The notes under the pieces are model-generated. The model had not been told where the DNA came from, did no database searches, and worked only from the letters and a program-made list of their open reading frames with translations. Shown here one piece after another: positions 47,701 to 56,226 of a stretch of 64,000 nucleotides of DNA. Position 1 is the first letter of the stretch; each line of letters opens with the position of its first letter. Source of the DNA: Ohtaekwangia sp036786105 (GTDB lineage Bacteria; Bacteroidota; Bacteroidia; Cytophagales; Cyclobacteriaceae); NCBI RefSeq assembly GCF_036786105.1, contig NZ_DAIQRQ010000020.1, forward strand, positions 16,301 to 80,300, in the 5' to 3' direction. The translations under genes were made by a program, and so were the position numbers.

Positions 47701-48040
47701 GCGTTGTTGATTCTTCTTTTAATTGAACATCCAGTTTCAGGGTTTCACCCAGCTTCAGTGTAACATTCTCAAGTTTCTCAACCTGGTAGCCAATGAATGT
47801 TACCGTAACCTCATAAGGGCCACCCGGATTCAGGTTGCGCAATGTATAGCGGCCATCAGCATTGGTTACCACACCATATACTGTGTTGGTTGGTTTATAG
47901 ATCAATTGAATAGTAGCCCCGGGCAAATCATCACCTTTAGCATCGGTGATCTTTCCGCTGACGGAACTGGTTGTAACTTGTGCCCACGTAAAAAGCGGAA
48001 CAAGTAAAAACAGAAGAACAGGTAATAATCTCGTTTTCAT
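44786..48040 (-). CDS. Oar-like TonB-dependent receptor
   Basis: 1,084 residues from the ATG at 48040 (MKTRLLPVLLFLLVPLFTWA, signal peptide); the open frame to 48103 adds 21 residues that look non-coding. Next comes a carboxypeptidase-regulatory-like domain (SVSGKITDAKGDDLPGATIQ, ~24-105), a plug domain (VADNILDLNKTGTSNSVSKE onward, with APYDVTLGNFTGGSVNAVSR), and a ~700-residue beta-barrel ending in the outer-membrane signature phenylalanine (LGLRYSF). Oar-type receptors take up large molecules or, in Myxococcus and some Bacteroidota, take part in protein secretion. No SusD is adjacent. It stands alone. Confidence 0.94.
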   Translation of the reverse strand: MKTRLLPVLLFLLVPLFTWAQVTTSSVSGKITDAKGDDLPGATIQLIYKPTNTVYGVVTNADGRYTLRNLNPGGPYEVTVTFIGYQVEKLENVTLKLGETLKLDVQLKEESTTLQEVQVVADNILDLNKTGTSNSVSKEQLQSLPTLSRSFSDFTRLTPQASNNSFAGTSFRYNNITLDGAINNDAIGFSPSLGGVSGTANQPGSSTRTNSFSLDAIQEVQVQLAPYDVTLGNFTGGSVNAVSRSGSNNVTGSVYGFGRNAAITGKYKGNDKVGDGSIANAYHDYQTGFRIGFPIIKDKLFWFTNEEITRSQIPAFFPAGAPNYFMTTDIANQITNKLKSLPASTYNPAGGYDPGATQDYNIYSKSVKFFNRLDWVINKNHSLAIRNNSVISEASNLERSTSEFQFGNYDFVQKNHNISTVAELKSRFGNTTSNSLIVGYTDITDRRDPNGTLFPQIQINGIGSGHALIGTNREAAVFNMHQKTFEVTDNFRWFTGNHSFTLGTHNEFYKIDYTFINSYNGRFDYASLADFLADKPSRMRAIYNPNDNSLSNNLANSPAKFNISMNSLYIQDELAATTKLVVTYGLRADITIMPNTPPTDAHALFPNPPANYGTTYTYSNPVATNNNKFFGQVYLSPRVGFNYDVKGDKSLVLRGGSGIFTGRIPFAWLGYAYVNDGKTYAALDLNPPKAGTAIPTDPTQFKNFAAANGSSNRVELDILDKNFQMPRMWRSSFATDVMLGNGYKLTLEALYTKTLKDVQIKQINLKDSVYYAATDVNHQQPLYLSGGATGNRVSNNFSSVYLITNTTKGQRYSVTAQLSKQYPFGLSFMTAYTYGQSKDILNGIRNSPESGWQLNQALNPNNPGLTYSNFDIRHRIVATVQYKKSWNDKLTSYISLISTNQSGSPFTWVNTANSNLSRSGQQVDLMFIPASADQINLVDKKNADGTVTTAAQQYADLADFINNDPYLSKHKGEFTERNAARTPWNNLLDLRLMQDINFKVGEKTHQLQITFDVINFSNMLNKNWGRVYFTPNTQNSSVDMGLRVTRANNSTAQPTYTFTRPTTSYSIDQFSSRWQGQLGLRYSF

Positions 48041-48591
48041 AGAAAGACGAATTGTTTTGGTTGGTATGAAGTAAAAAGTAAATAGCTTGGAGTGCTCAGA
48101 CAATCTGGGCGCGGGCGCGATAAACCGCTGTTAAAAGTTACAAATCGGAATTCGCGGCAACCTCTGCAGGGTGTAATGCTATAGGGCTGTAACTTGTGAT
48201 GAAAAGGATTTATCACAAGCATTTTAGTAAACGCGGTATCTGTATCATGACTTTCAGCGCGCTGATTAAAATTTATATCCGGCAGACAAGTGTCCACCGT
48301 AAAAAAGGTCATCAACGTATGCAGAGATAGCTTCACTTTGCTCGCAGTTCTGGGCACAAAGGTGCTGAAAAGAAAGAAGGCCGTGTGTTGCTAAATCATT
48401 AAATCGATACACATATTTAACATGAAGTTAACATACGACATCTTGCAAAATATATTTGAATTTTAATAACTAAGAATTAGGCACTTAGATGCCAGGGCTC
48501 AGGGATTGACTCTGAGTTTGCGCCCGGCAGTAAACTAATTCTCTCCGATAATGCTTTTAAGGATACTGCATGATTGAACTTTACACGCTAT
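48041..48591. other. 551-bp intergenic stretch
   Basis: Between the divergent receptor and APC permease genes. No credible open frame, hairpin with T run or exact -7 box is visible; AT-rich section near 48420-48480. Confidence 0.5.
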
Positions 48592-49917
48592 ATGTCTGAA
48601 CCGTTGAAGGAAAGACGGTTGGGACTTTTACAGGCCACCGCGATTAATATGACTGATATGGTAGGGATCGGTCCTTTCATAACCCTTCCCATGGTGATCG
48701 GCATCATGAACGGCCCTTACTTTTTATATGCATGGGTGGCGGGTGCAGTGCTCTCTATCATTGATGCACTCGTTTGGAGCGAACTCGGAGCAGCCTTTCC
48801 GCTGGCAGGAGGATCGTATAACTTTCTGAAAGAAGCATTCCCCTCCAGGAAAATTGGCAAACTGATGAGCTTTCTGTTTGTATGGCAAACGCTGATACAA
48901 GCTCCATTGGTGATCGCTTCCGCTGCAATCGGTTTCGCCTCTTACTTCTCTTACCTCACACCGCTCACAACCTGGGAAAGTAAAATGGTAAGTGGCGGTG
49001 TGGTGATCTGTATTGTTATTCTCTTGTTCCGAAAGATTGAAGATATAGGGAAGATCAGCGTCCTGCTATGGATCATTGTTATCGGAACGATCCTTTGGAT
49101 CATTGCTCAGGGCATGGCTCACGGCAATTTTACGATGCCACTTCAAACTATGAATGAAGGCATTACCATGAACCACAGCTTCGCGGCCGCGATTGGTTTC
49201 GCTTCCGTGAAAACGGTATATAGCTACCTCGGGTATTACAACGTCTGTCATCTCGGAGGCGACATTATCAATCCATCCAGAAATATACCGCGCAGTATGC
49301 TGCTATCCATAGTCGGTATATTTGCACTCTATCTGCTCATGAACGTGAGCATCGTAAGTGTTATTCCCTGGCAAAAAGCAATGAACAGCGATTATGTAAT
49401 CAGCCTGTTCATGCACGAGCTGGGCGGACCATTGGCGGGCAAGATCATTACCGGGCTTATATTGCTGGTGGCATTTGCCTCTGTATTTTCGGCTACCCTT
49501 GGCTATAGCCGCATTCCTTATGCCGCTGCCGTTGATGGTGCTTTCTTTAAAGTGTTCTCACGTGTACATCCCAGGGGAAACTTCCCGTATGTATCAATCG
49601 TGTTTCTGGGGGCGGTCGCTTTTATATTCAGTCTCTTGTTCCGGCTCAGTGATGTTATCAGTGCAATCCTGGCTATGCGTATACTGGTACAGTTCATCGG
49701 GCAGGCGGTGGGACTTCTATTGTTGGCGAATAACAAGCGCAAGCACTTCCCTTATAAAATGCCTTTCTTTCCTGTGCCCGTTTATATTGCTATCGGCATG
49801 TGGCTTTGTATCCTGATTTCCACCGGCTGGAAGATGGCGCTTGGCGGAATGAGTATGATTGTACTGGGAGTAGTGGTATACTTTGCCAAAGAGAAACTTC
49901 AGACTGCTGACGACTAA
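48592..49917 (+). CDS. APC-family amino acid permease
   Basis: 441 residues from the ATG at 48592 (MSEPLKERRLGLLQATAINM); a TTG six codons earlier is in frame. About twelve hydrophobic helices; the family motif on helix 1 is seen as DMVGIGPFITLPMVIG, and a conserved ELG in helix 2 as VWSELGAAFPLAGGSYNF. It should move amino acids or amines across the inner membrane; the substrate is not predictable. It is monocistronic. Confidence 0.9.
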   Translation: MSEPLKERRLGLLQATAINMTDMVGIGPFITLPMVIGIMNGPYFLYAWVAGAVLSIIDALVWSELGAAFPLAGGSYNFLKEAFPSRKIGKLMSFLFVWQTLIQAPLVIASAAIGFASYFSYLTPLTTWESKMVSGGVVICIVILLFRKIEDIGKISVLLWIIVIGTILWIIAQGMAHGNFTMPLQTMNEGITMNHSFAAAIGFASVKTVYSYLGYYNVCHLGGDIINPSRNIPRSMLLSIVGIFALYLLMNVSIVSVIPWQKAMNSDYVISLFMHELGGPLAGKIITGLILLVAFASVFSATLGYSRIPYAAAVDGAFFKVFSRVHPRGNFPYVSIVFLGAVAFIFSLLFRLSDVISAILAMRILVQFIGQAVGLLLLANNKRKHFPYKMPFFPVPVYIAIGMWLCILISTGWKMALGGMSMIVLGVVVYFAKEKLQTADD

Positions 49918-49995
49918 CGTTATGCTACGCTAAAATATACTTGTTTAGACGTATGTTTCTTAAAGCATCTTTTCAAGTTCTGCAACTACACGCGG

Positions 49996-50508
49996 TTAAT
50001 TAAAAGCCTGCGAGTGGTTCATAATCAGCTGCACGTTACTATTTGTTGTGTTCGCTACCTTTAAAACACCAACGATCTGGCTTAGTGAATCCCAGAGGTG
50101 GAGATAATCCAGGATAATTCTCTCCTTTGCACGCTCCTTTTCGCCGGCGCTTTGTCTCACAGGTTCAACATTTTCCAGGTCTTGCAACAGATAAGATGGA
50201 CATTGTTGAATAAGATGCGATCTGATCTTTTCAAAAAATGCGATGGCTACTGCAGCCGGAGCAACAGCCGAGATAGTCTGCATCTGGTCATCGTCTTCGT
50301 CTGGGAGGAAATCATAGAAGTAATTCCGTTCGTCTTCGGACATTATTGCATTCAATGAAAAAGGAATGCTGGTATACTTTATCAATGGGGAACCTTGCAA
50401 AATGCTGGCGACTGAATTATCCTGCTCTGAAACAACAACTTTGGCAACTGACTGTGAAAACTCATCTTCGCCAGAAGATATTCGGATGGTGATCGCTACA
50501 TCTGTCAT
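49996..50508 (-). CDS. Hypothetical protein, 170 residues
   Basis: 170 residues, no signal peptide. It begins MTDVAITIRISSGEDEFSQS, has an acidic segment (FYDFLPDEDDDQMQ) and a helical C-terminus (AKERIILDYLHLWDSLSQIV). I do not recognise a domain. The ATG is the only reasonable start. It lies alone between the permease and the DUF1275 region, on the opposite strand to the permease. Confidence 0.65.
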   Translation of the reverse strand: MTDVAITIRISSGEDEFSQSVAKVVVSEQDNSVASILQGSPLIKYTSIPFSLNAIMSEDERNYFYDFLPDEDDDQMQTISAVAPAAVAIAFFEKIRSHLIQQCPSYLLQDLENVEPVRQSAGEKERAKERIILDYLHLWDSLSQIVGVLKVANTTNSNVQLIMNHSQAFN

Positions 50509-51159
50509 AAAACTTTGAATGGTGGCTTATGGGTTCAGGAATCTTCTAAATCATTAATACGGGTATTTCATAACTGAGGTTAGCCAAAAAATTAATCGGC
50601 TGCAATTTATTTTACTCCAGCGGATCTATAGTCGTCAGGTATATATTAATTATCAACATTGTTATGCTTCTTCTCCCCCATCTTACGCTAGATGAAATTA
50701 TAAACGAGAACATGTTAAGAACACACCGACTTAACTGTTCAAAAGTATACACTAATTGTCCGTTACCGCACAAATAATCTGAAAATAGAAAGTCAGATAC
50801 AGGAAGTAACTTCATCCACTTTTATTCATTGCTCATAATTACTGTAACTTGGGCAAAGGGTTACAAAAAAAATGTACAAATCGGCATATAACATCTTTTG
50901 ATGAACGGTATCTGCATTAAATTCACTTTCAATACAACCTGAGAAAATACACCCATCGCCCCGTAAAAGGTATGACAGTGAACCACGCATGTGGCCAAAC
51001 TGTATAATTACCTTCTAAAGAACGGTGTTGCATTCGTACGTCTCCCGGCAATTAGTAACAGGAGATAGAAATGCATGTGAAGGTTCGGATAGACGTGTGC
51101 TTCGTTTCTGAAAAGAGCCGATCATTCACAACGTCTTCTCCAACCTTCACAGCAATAAT
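50509..51159. other. 651-bp stretch without a confident gene
   Basis: AT-rich. Minus strand 50612-50815 is open for 67 codons but hydrophobic-random in look; plus strand 51071-51298 is an antisense shadow of the DUF1275 gene's end. No hairpin or RNA gene recognised. Confidence 0.45.
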
Positions 51160-51978
51160 CTATACCGACTCCTGTTTTTTAAAGTTTCTGTCAAGCAACG
51201 ATCCATTATTGTATGTCTGCGATTGCGCCAGACGATTGGTTGTATCAAAGCTTTTCCTGCGGGCACGATGCTGGTATCGCTGTACACTTAATTTATAAGC
51301 GTCATACGCAATAACAACCGACAGCAAAATACAGACGACATAGAACAGTTTGAATTGCAACCACTGATATGAAAAACCGGCAACAACAGCACCACTGATG
51401 TATGATGTTGTTATCGATGCGATAAGCTTTGCCTTACCCCTAAGCTCAGTATTATTGCGAAATTCCTTTTTAGTGAACATGGATAGAAGGATGCCAAGAT
51501 CGGTGGTTGCTCCGGTAAGGTGCGTTGTTTTCACTGCGAAATTAGAGATACTTGCCGTTAACCCGTTCTGAAGCCCCATGGCAAACAACATCAATGACAA
51601 AAGCGCTTCTGTCTCCAGGAGCGTTTCCTGGTAAAAGAACTGTCCATATATACCTACGGTTAACAGGCAAATCATTTCCAGCACCAGCGGCAAGGCATGG
51701 GCTATATATTTATTACGATTAACATGTATAACAATCAGGTTGGACACAAAGCTTCCGAAGAAGAACAACAGTATCCACCCGGCTGCAACCAATACCTGGT
51801 AATAGTCGCCTTTGCTCATCTCCGCTGCAAAAACAGCAAAGTATCCTGTTACATTAGACGAGAACGACAGGAAGATGAGAAAGGACGCAACGTTTACCAT
51901 ACCCGCAACAAATGCTGTCAGCACCCCCAACCGAATATTATCGGCCAGGTTTCTGCTATTGCTATATTTTCGTAACAT
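51160..51978 (-). CDS. DUF1275 (YoaK-like) membrane protein
   Basis: 272 residues with about six membrane helices. The family pattern is VLTAFVAGMVNVASFLIFLS near residue 20, FSSNVTGYFAVFAAEMSKGD, LQNGLTASISNFAVKTTHLT and a following TGATTDLGILL. The NVTG and THLTG motifs are typical of the YoaK/DUF1275 family, of unknown function. The cytoplasmic tail (~225-272) is basic and polar. Three closely spaced genes follow upstream (51995, 52479) on the same strand, so it is probably the last gene of an operon. Confidence 0.9.
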   Translation of the reverse strand: MLRKYSNSRNLADNIRLGVLTAFVAGMVNVASFLIFLSFSSNVTGYFAVFAAEMSKGDYYQVLVAAGWILLFFFGSFVSNLIVIHVNRNKYIAHALPLVLEMICLLTVGIYGQFFYQETLLETEALLSLMLFAMGLQNGLTASISNFAVKTTHLTGATTDLGILLSMFTKKEFRNNTELRGKAKLIASITTSYISGAVVAGFSYQWLQFKLFYVVCILLSVVIAYDAYKLSVQRYQHRARRKSFDTTNRLAQSQTYNNGSLLDRNFKKQESV

Positions 51979-51994
51979 GTTCTGTAATCTTTTT

Positions 51995-52456
51995 TTATCG
52001 TTTGAATATCAACTTGGCCACACCACGTACCTGCATATCTGAATCAAAGTTCAGCACCATCTGATCGCGGGTCAGTTCGGTGAGGTTATAGTGTTCAACA
52101 ATCCGATCGTTATATTCCAATTCAAGTATATGTCCCCGGCCCTTTATCTTCCACTTCACTGCAGTATCGGCATGGTCACCTTTCAGAATTAATGTTCCAT
52201 CCGGGCGAAACAGCCATTTTTCTGCTGAGTGAATGATCAGGTGCCTGCCCAATTGATCTTTCACAGTCTGCGACATTTGCTCTTCCTGTTTTACTTTCTC
52301 CAGATCTTCCGTTGAATAAACTTTCTCATATTCCCACGTCTGCTCATTCCATACCCCCACAATCAATACATCGGGGCCGGGTATGGAATGCTTCAGCCAG
52401 GCCAAAGCGGAGATCGCCAACAGCATAAGTATCACACCGATGATTCCTGGTTTCAT
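51995..52456 (-). CDS. Membrane-anchored hypothetical protein
   Basis: 153 residues from the ATG at 52456 (MKPGIIGVILMLLAISALAW), a signal anchor. The open frame extends to 52546 but would overlap the upstream gene. The remainder is soluble and contains VGVWNEQTWEYEKVYSTEDL, FRPDGTLILKGDHADTAVKW and a late DMQVRGVAKL, resembling lipocalin-like domains of the DUF kind used for measuring synthesis or wear of components, but no firm family. It starts 22 bp after the stop of the USP-like gene and ends 16 bp before the DUF1275 gene, so one operon. Confidence 0.7.
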   Translation of the reverse strand: MKPGIIGVILMLLAISALAWLKHSIPGPDVLIVGVWNEQTWEYEKVYSTEDLEKVKQEEQMSQTVKDQLGRHLIIHSAEKWLFRPDGTLILKGDHADTAVKWKIKGRGHILELEYNDRIVEHYNLTELTRDQMVLNFDSDMQVRGVAKLIFKR

Positions 52457-52478
52457 AAGCCAATTATTTTTATTGCCA

Positions 52479-52961
52479 CTATAGCGTACTTGTGAGTAAA
52501 CCTGCCAGCAAGTCGCCTTCTGAAATATACTGTGGTTGTTCAACAATTACCTGCATTACCGGCACACCGCTTTTAAGAATCAGTGGCACAGGGTTAAAAC
52601 TGTTCTCGTGCTCACGAAAGGTATACAGCTGCGGTATCAGTACCTCATCAACTTTCTGCATACTTACCAGGGTTTTGAAAGCATCCGTACTCCGGCCGTG
52701 AAATACTTCAAACCGTATACTCTGTATCTTTTCAGGATACTTGTTTTGAATAACCGCGCATCCTTCGCGGAAGTCAGAGCTCATTGCAGTATCCAGTATT
52801 TTTTTTGGTGAGTAAAATAACAGATCAGTTATAGAATCGGGCAACAACGTGCCATACAGGAATAGTATATCCAGTGCACGGTTCTCGTTTACGGCTGCAT
52901 GTTTCAACAGTAATAAAGGCATTACTGTGAAATCGGTGGGTATTAAAATTGTTTTGCGCAT
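52479..52961 (-). CDS. Degenerate universal stress protein
   Basis: 160 residues. It starts like a UspA domain (MRKTILIPTDFTVMPLLLLK) and ends with a SGVPVMQVIVEQ strand, but the nucleotide motif G-2x-G-9x-G-S/T is missing (EVLIPQLYTFREHENSFNPV), so it should not bind ATP. A likely regulatory or structural variant. It heads a three-gene operon with the membrane protein and DUF1275 gene. Confidence 0.82.
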   Translation of the reverse strand: MRKTILIPTDFTVMPLLLLKHAAVNENRALDILFLYGTLLPDSITDLLFYSPKKILDTAMSSDFREGCAVIQNKYPEKIQSIRFEVFHGRSTDAFKTLVSMQKVDEVLIPQLYTFREHENSFNPVPLILKSGVPVMQVIVEQPQYISEGDLLAGLLTSTL

Positions 52962-53066
52962 ATAATTTTCTTTTTGCGCAAGGTGGCATGTCCTGATTAG
53001 GATGATCTAAGAGGCAGATTAAAATGTAATGGCAACGAGATTAAAATCTGTTAAGAAACGCCAGGA

Positions 53067-54440
53067 TTAATTACCCGGTATATTGGCAAACGGAAACGTA
53101 AGCCGCACTGTGGTGCCTTCATTTACTTTTGATGTAACCACAATAGCTCCCTGATGCTGGCGAACGATGTTTCTGGCCAGCGGTAACCCGATGCCATAGC
53201 CCTCAAAACTGTGAGTGTTAGACGCCCGGTAAAATGGATCATAAATATATTGCAATTCAGACTCCGGAATACCGATACCCGAATCTTTCACAACGATAAC
53301 GACATGTTCATCCGTGGTGCCGATCGACAGCACTACAACTTTATTGGAAGAATACTTGCAGGCATTACTCACAATGTTGGAAACAGCCAGATGCAGCAAT
53401 TGAGCATTGCCTCTGATCTTTAGCTTCAGCGGGTTGTCGGGTATGAGGCTCAGGTCAATGTATACCTTATTTCTCGGGTTGATCTTGTCGATCGTTTCCT
53501 TCACATCCCACAACAGTTGGTCTACACGCAGAATCTCCATCTTTTGCTTTTTGCCATCAAATCCGGTCTGCGCCAGGAACAATAGCGAGCGGGTAATTCT
53601 TTCCAGTCGCTCTGCTTCCTTCAGAATAATGCTCAGCGACTCACGATATTCTTCCGGCCCGCGGCTTTTAGACAATGCTACATCCGCTTCGCCTATAATA
53701 CCGGTGAGTGGTGTGCCCAGCTCGTGCGAAGCATTGCTGATAAAATTATTCTGCGTAGCAAACGATGTCTCCAGCCGATCCAGCATGGTATTGAATGTAA
53801 TCTTCAACTCATTAATCTCGTCATGAACACTGGACGTGGTAAGACGCAAATGCAGGTTTTGAGAGTTAATTTCTTTTACCTGATTGGTAATTTCCTGAAC
53901 CGGATTAATAATATACCGCGAGAATACTACCGATGCTGATAACACAAGCAATGAAACAGAAATGATGGCCACCAGTAAAATTCTTCGAAGATTTGCGAGG
54001 TGATGTGAGTAGTAGTAATTCTCTGCGGATACAATAACTATATAGCGATGTGCATCCTTCTCATACAGGATGCCGGCAAAAAATACATTATCCTTCTGGT
54101 AGTATGATATATTTCCGCCTACAATATCGGTAAAGAAGGATTGCGGCAAATGAAGCTGCTCACGCTCCTGCGTGAAATCTGTATTTCCGGTAATTTCAAA
54201 AATATAGTCTTCTTCTTCCGGAAGTTTCTCCAGTATACGATCGCGCATCTGCTGAAAGGCGGTTGCTGATTCCGTCTCCAGCATAATGCCGGCAGCCACG
54301 GCCGCCCGCGTTTGAAGACGCTTGTAGAAATCGTTAAAGGTATATTTGATAACGAAATAATAAATAGAACCGCTCATCACGATCATGATAGCCAGTGTTA
54401 CCAGAAAAAAAACAAGCGCTATACGTGTACGCGTCTTCAT
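53067..54440 (-). CDS. Sensor histidine kinase (HAMP type)
   Basis: 457 residues. Helices at ~7-30 and ~150-172 bracket a periplasmic domain (~31-149), followed by HAMP (~175-225). The acceptor is H239 (ISNASHELGTPLTGIIGEAD). ATP-binding motifs are NIVSNACKYSS (N), VKDSGIGIPE (G1) and GYGIGLPLARNI (G2). It overlaps its response regulator by 4 bp (ATGA), so the pair is translationally coupled; the regulator is transcribed first. The signal sensed is unknown; similar kinases respond to metals or envelope stress. Confidence 0.94.
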   Translation of the reverse strand: MKTRTRIALVFFLVTLAIMIVMSGSIYYFVIKYTFNDFYKRLQTRAAVAAGIMLETESATAFQQMRDRILEKLPEEEDYIFEITGNTDFTQEREQLHLPQSFFTDIVGGNISYYQKDNVFFAGILYEKDAHRYIVIVSAENYYYSHHLANLRRILLVAIISVSLLVLSASVVFSRYIINPVQEITNQVKEINSQNLHLRLTTSSVHDEINELKITFNTMLDRLETSFATQNNFISNASHELGTPLTGIIGEADVALSKSRGPEEYRESLSIILKEAERLERITRSLLFLAQTGFDGKKQKMEILRVDQLLWDVKETIDKINPRNKVYIDLSLIPDNPLKLKIRGNAQLLHLAVSNIVSNACKYSSNKVVVLSIGTTDEHVVIVVKDSGIGIPESELQYIYDPFYRASNTHSFEGYGIGLPLARNIVRQHQGAIVVTSKVNEGTTVRLTFPFANIPGN

Positions 54441-55129
54441 TCGTCCTTCAATACATATCCCATCCCGATTACCGTTTGCAAAACACGGAGTGCATTGTTT
54501 TGTTCAAGCTTCTTGCGGAGATAATTTACATATACATCTACTACATTGGTACCCATATCAAAATCTACACCCCATACCTGGTCGAGTATTTCCGTTCTTG
54601 AAAGTACACGCTTCGGATTTTTGAGAAACAACAGCAACAGGCGATATTCTGTAGAAGTAAAAGTAATAACGGTTTCTCCACGCTTTACGGTTTTGGTAAG
54701 ATCATTCAGTTCGATGTCGGCAAACTTATAGAGATAGGGCTCTGCTACGGGTGCGAGCTGAGCCGGATCAGTTCTTCGCAGAAGTGATTTGATCCTGGCC
54801 TGTAACTCAATGAACTTGAAAGGCTTTACCAGGTAATCGTCAGCACCGGTTTCGAGTCCAAGCACAACGTTTTCCGCTGTACCCAGGGCCGTGAGAAACA
54901 GGATGGCTACCTTCTTATTATAGATTCGTATCTCTTTGCATATTTCCAGTCCATTCTTATCGGGTAGCATAATGTCGAGTATAATTACATCATACTCATA
55001 GGTCATAGCCATGTGTGTTCCCTGGTTGCCATCGAGGGCAACACTAACTTCATAGCCTTCCTCCGAAAGTCCTTTCCGGATGAATGAAACTACGCTGCTT
55101 TCGTCTTCTATCAAAAGAATCCGCTTCAT
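54437..55129 (-). CDS. OmpR-family response regulator
   Basis: 230 residues. Receiver domain: acidic pocket E9/D10-type residues, phosphoacceptor D52 (DVIILDIMLPDKNG), T-loop FLTALG and K in YLVKPFKFIEL. C-terminal winged helix: LTKTVKRGETVITFTSTEYR and VLSRTEILDQVWGVDFDMGT, the OmpR/PhoB DNA-binding pattern. It is cotranscribed with the kinase at 53067. No target is evident nearby. Confidence 0.95.
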   Translation of the reverse strand: MKRILLIEDESSVVSFIRKGLSEEGYEVSVALDGNQGTHMAMTYEYDVIILDIMLPDKNGLEICKEIRIYNKKVAILFLTALGTAENVVLGLETGADDYLVKPFKFIELQARIKSLLRRTDPAQLAPVAEPYLYKFADIELNDLTKTVKRGETVITFTSTEYRLLLLFLKNPKRVLSRTEILDQVWGVDFDMGTNVVDVYVNYLRKKLEQNNALRVLQTVIGMGYVLKDE

Positions 55130-55357
55130 GTATTACTGTTTCAGGCTGCCAAAATAGTAAAATCTTTCGCTACCGTTCCATAACACCCGCAAGGGTATAA
55201 TCTCTCCTGCTGATTCCGGTTACACCGTTATAGCGCACAATTCAGCTATAGAAATACCGATCGGAAATTCAGGAATTGTAATCGACCAAATTCGTTAGTA
55301 GATTGTCGCACGATTTACTCAACCCAAAACATCGTTCATTAACTAAATGTTATTACT

Positions 55358-55777
55358 ATGAAAAGAACAGCAAGTGCACACTGGAGTGGTGACCTCAAAG
55401 CAGGTAAAGGCGACATCACTACGCAAAGTACAACCCTCAACAAAACACAATATTCATTTAATACGCGCTTTGCAGATGGCGTAGGCACCAATCCGGAAGA
55501 ACTGATCGGCGCTGCACATGCTGGTTGTTTTACCATGGCGCTAAGCGCTGCCCTGATGCAGGCCGGCTTTACAGCAGGTAATCTCGATACAAAAGCTACC
55601 GTTGAGTTTGACACGAACGCGCTGAAAATAACCGGTATTACACTTGATCTGACAGCGGCACAGATTGCAAACTTATCAGCTGAGCAATTCAAAACTATAG
55701 CGAATGCTGCCAAAGAAAACTGCCCTATATCCAAGGCACTCGCCAGTGTACCCATTACATTGAATGTGAGCTATTAA
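55358..55777 (+). CDS. OsmC-family peroxiredoxin
   Basis: 139 residues. The catalytic cysteines are C57 (GAAHAGCFTMALSAAL) and C122 (AAKENCPISKAL), and the conserved glutamates precede the first (NPEELIG). OsmC proteins reduce organic hydroperoxides in the cytoplasm. Together with katG at 14.7 kb it adds to the oxidative defence genes of the window. Monocistronic; terminator downstream. Confidence 0.94.
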   Translation: MKRTASAHWSGDLKAGKGDITTQSTTLNKTQYSFNTRFADGVGTNPEELIGAAHAGCFTMALSAALMQAGFTAGNLDTKATVEFDTNALKITGITLDLTAAQIANLSAEQFKTIANAAKENCPISKALASVPITLNVSY

Positions 55778-55807
55778 TCGGCAGGCATTTGAATATAACT
55801 ATATAAC

Positions 55808-55837
55808 AAACGGGCGACTTTACGAGTTGCCCGTTTT
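55808..55837 (+). terminator. Terminator of the OsmC gene
   Basis: AAACGGGCGAC pairs with GTTGCCCGTTT (one G-T pair) around TTTACGA, followed by TTTT. Confidence 0.75.
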
Positions 55838-56016
55838 GCTTGTATGGTTTACAGTTCGTGATCGTACTCCCGTTTCACTTTACCGTATAATTAGTTAATT
55901 CCAGCAATGCCACTGCTGCACTCTGCAAGTTATGATACATCGAGGTACGTTAACGTCCGAATGTATTCGACAACATTCTAACAAGGAACATCGAATGACG
56001 AAAGGAAAGTACAACA

Positions 56017-56071
56017 TTCGGCCAGCAACCTGTAGCCAGAAGCCTGCAACTATTCCTATCGCATGATAGTA
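56017..56071. repeat. 55-bp direct repeat, left copy
   Basis: Identical over all 55 bases to 56172-56226; the left copy ends exactly at the first N and the right copy starts exactly after the last N. Confidence 0.95.
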
Positions 56072-56171
56072 NNNNNNNNNNNNNNNNNNNNNNNNNNNNN
56101 NNNNNNNNNNNNNNNNNNNNNNNNNNNNNNNNNNNNNNNNNNNNNNNNNNNNNNNNNNNNNNNNNNNNNNN
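56072..56171. other. Assembly gap (100 N)
   Basis: 100 N flanked by exact 55-bp duplicates; probably a false gap between contigs that overlap. Confidence 0.97.
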
Positions 56172-56226
56172 TTCGGCCAGCAACCTGTAGCCAGAAGCCT
56201 GCAACTATTCCTATCGCATGATAGTA
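56172..56226. repeat. 55-bp direct repeat, right copy
   Basis: Copy of 56017-56071. It includes the last codons and the stop of the surface-protein gene at 56211. Confidence 0.95.

Larger units (their letters stand above)
55778..56210. other. 433-bp intergenic region with assembly gap
   Basis: Holds the osmC-type terminator, a duplicated 55-bp segment and a 100-N gap. Frames that cross the N run are artefacts. Confidence 0.7.

Noticed and set aside
50612..50815. 67-codon minus-strand frame
   Set aside because: Random-looking composition, no start context, in an AT-rich gap.
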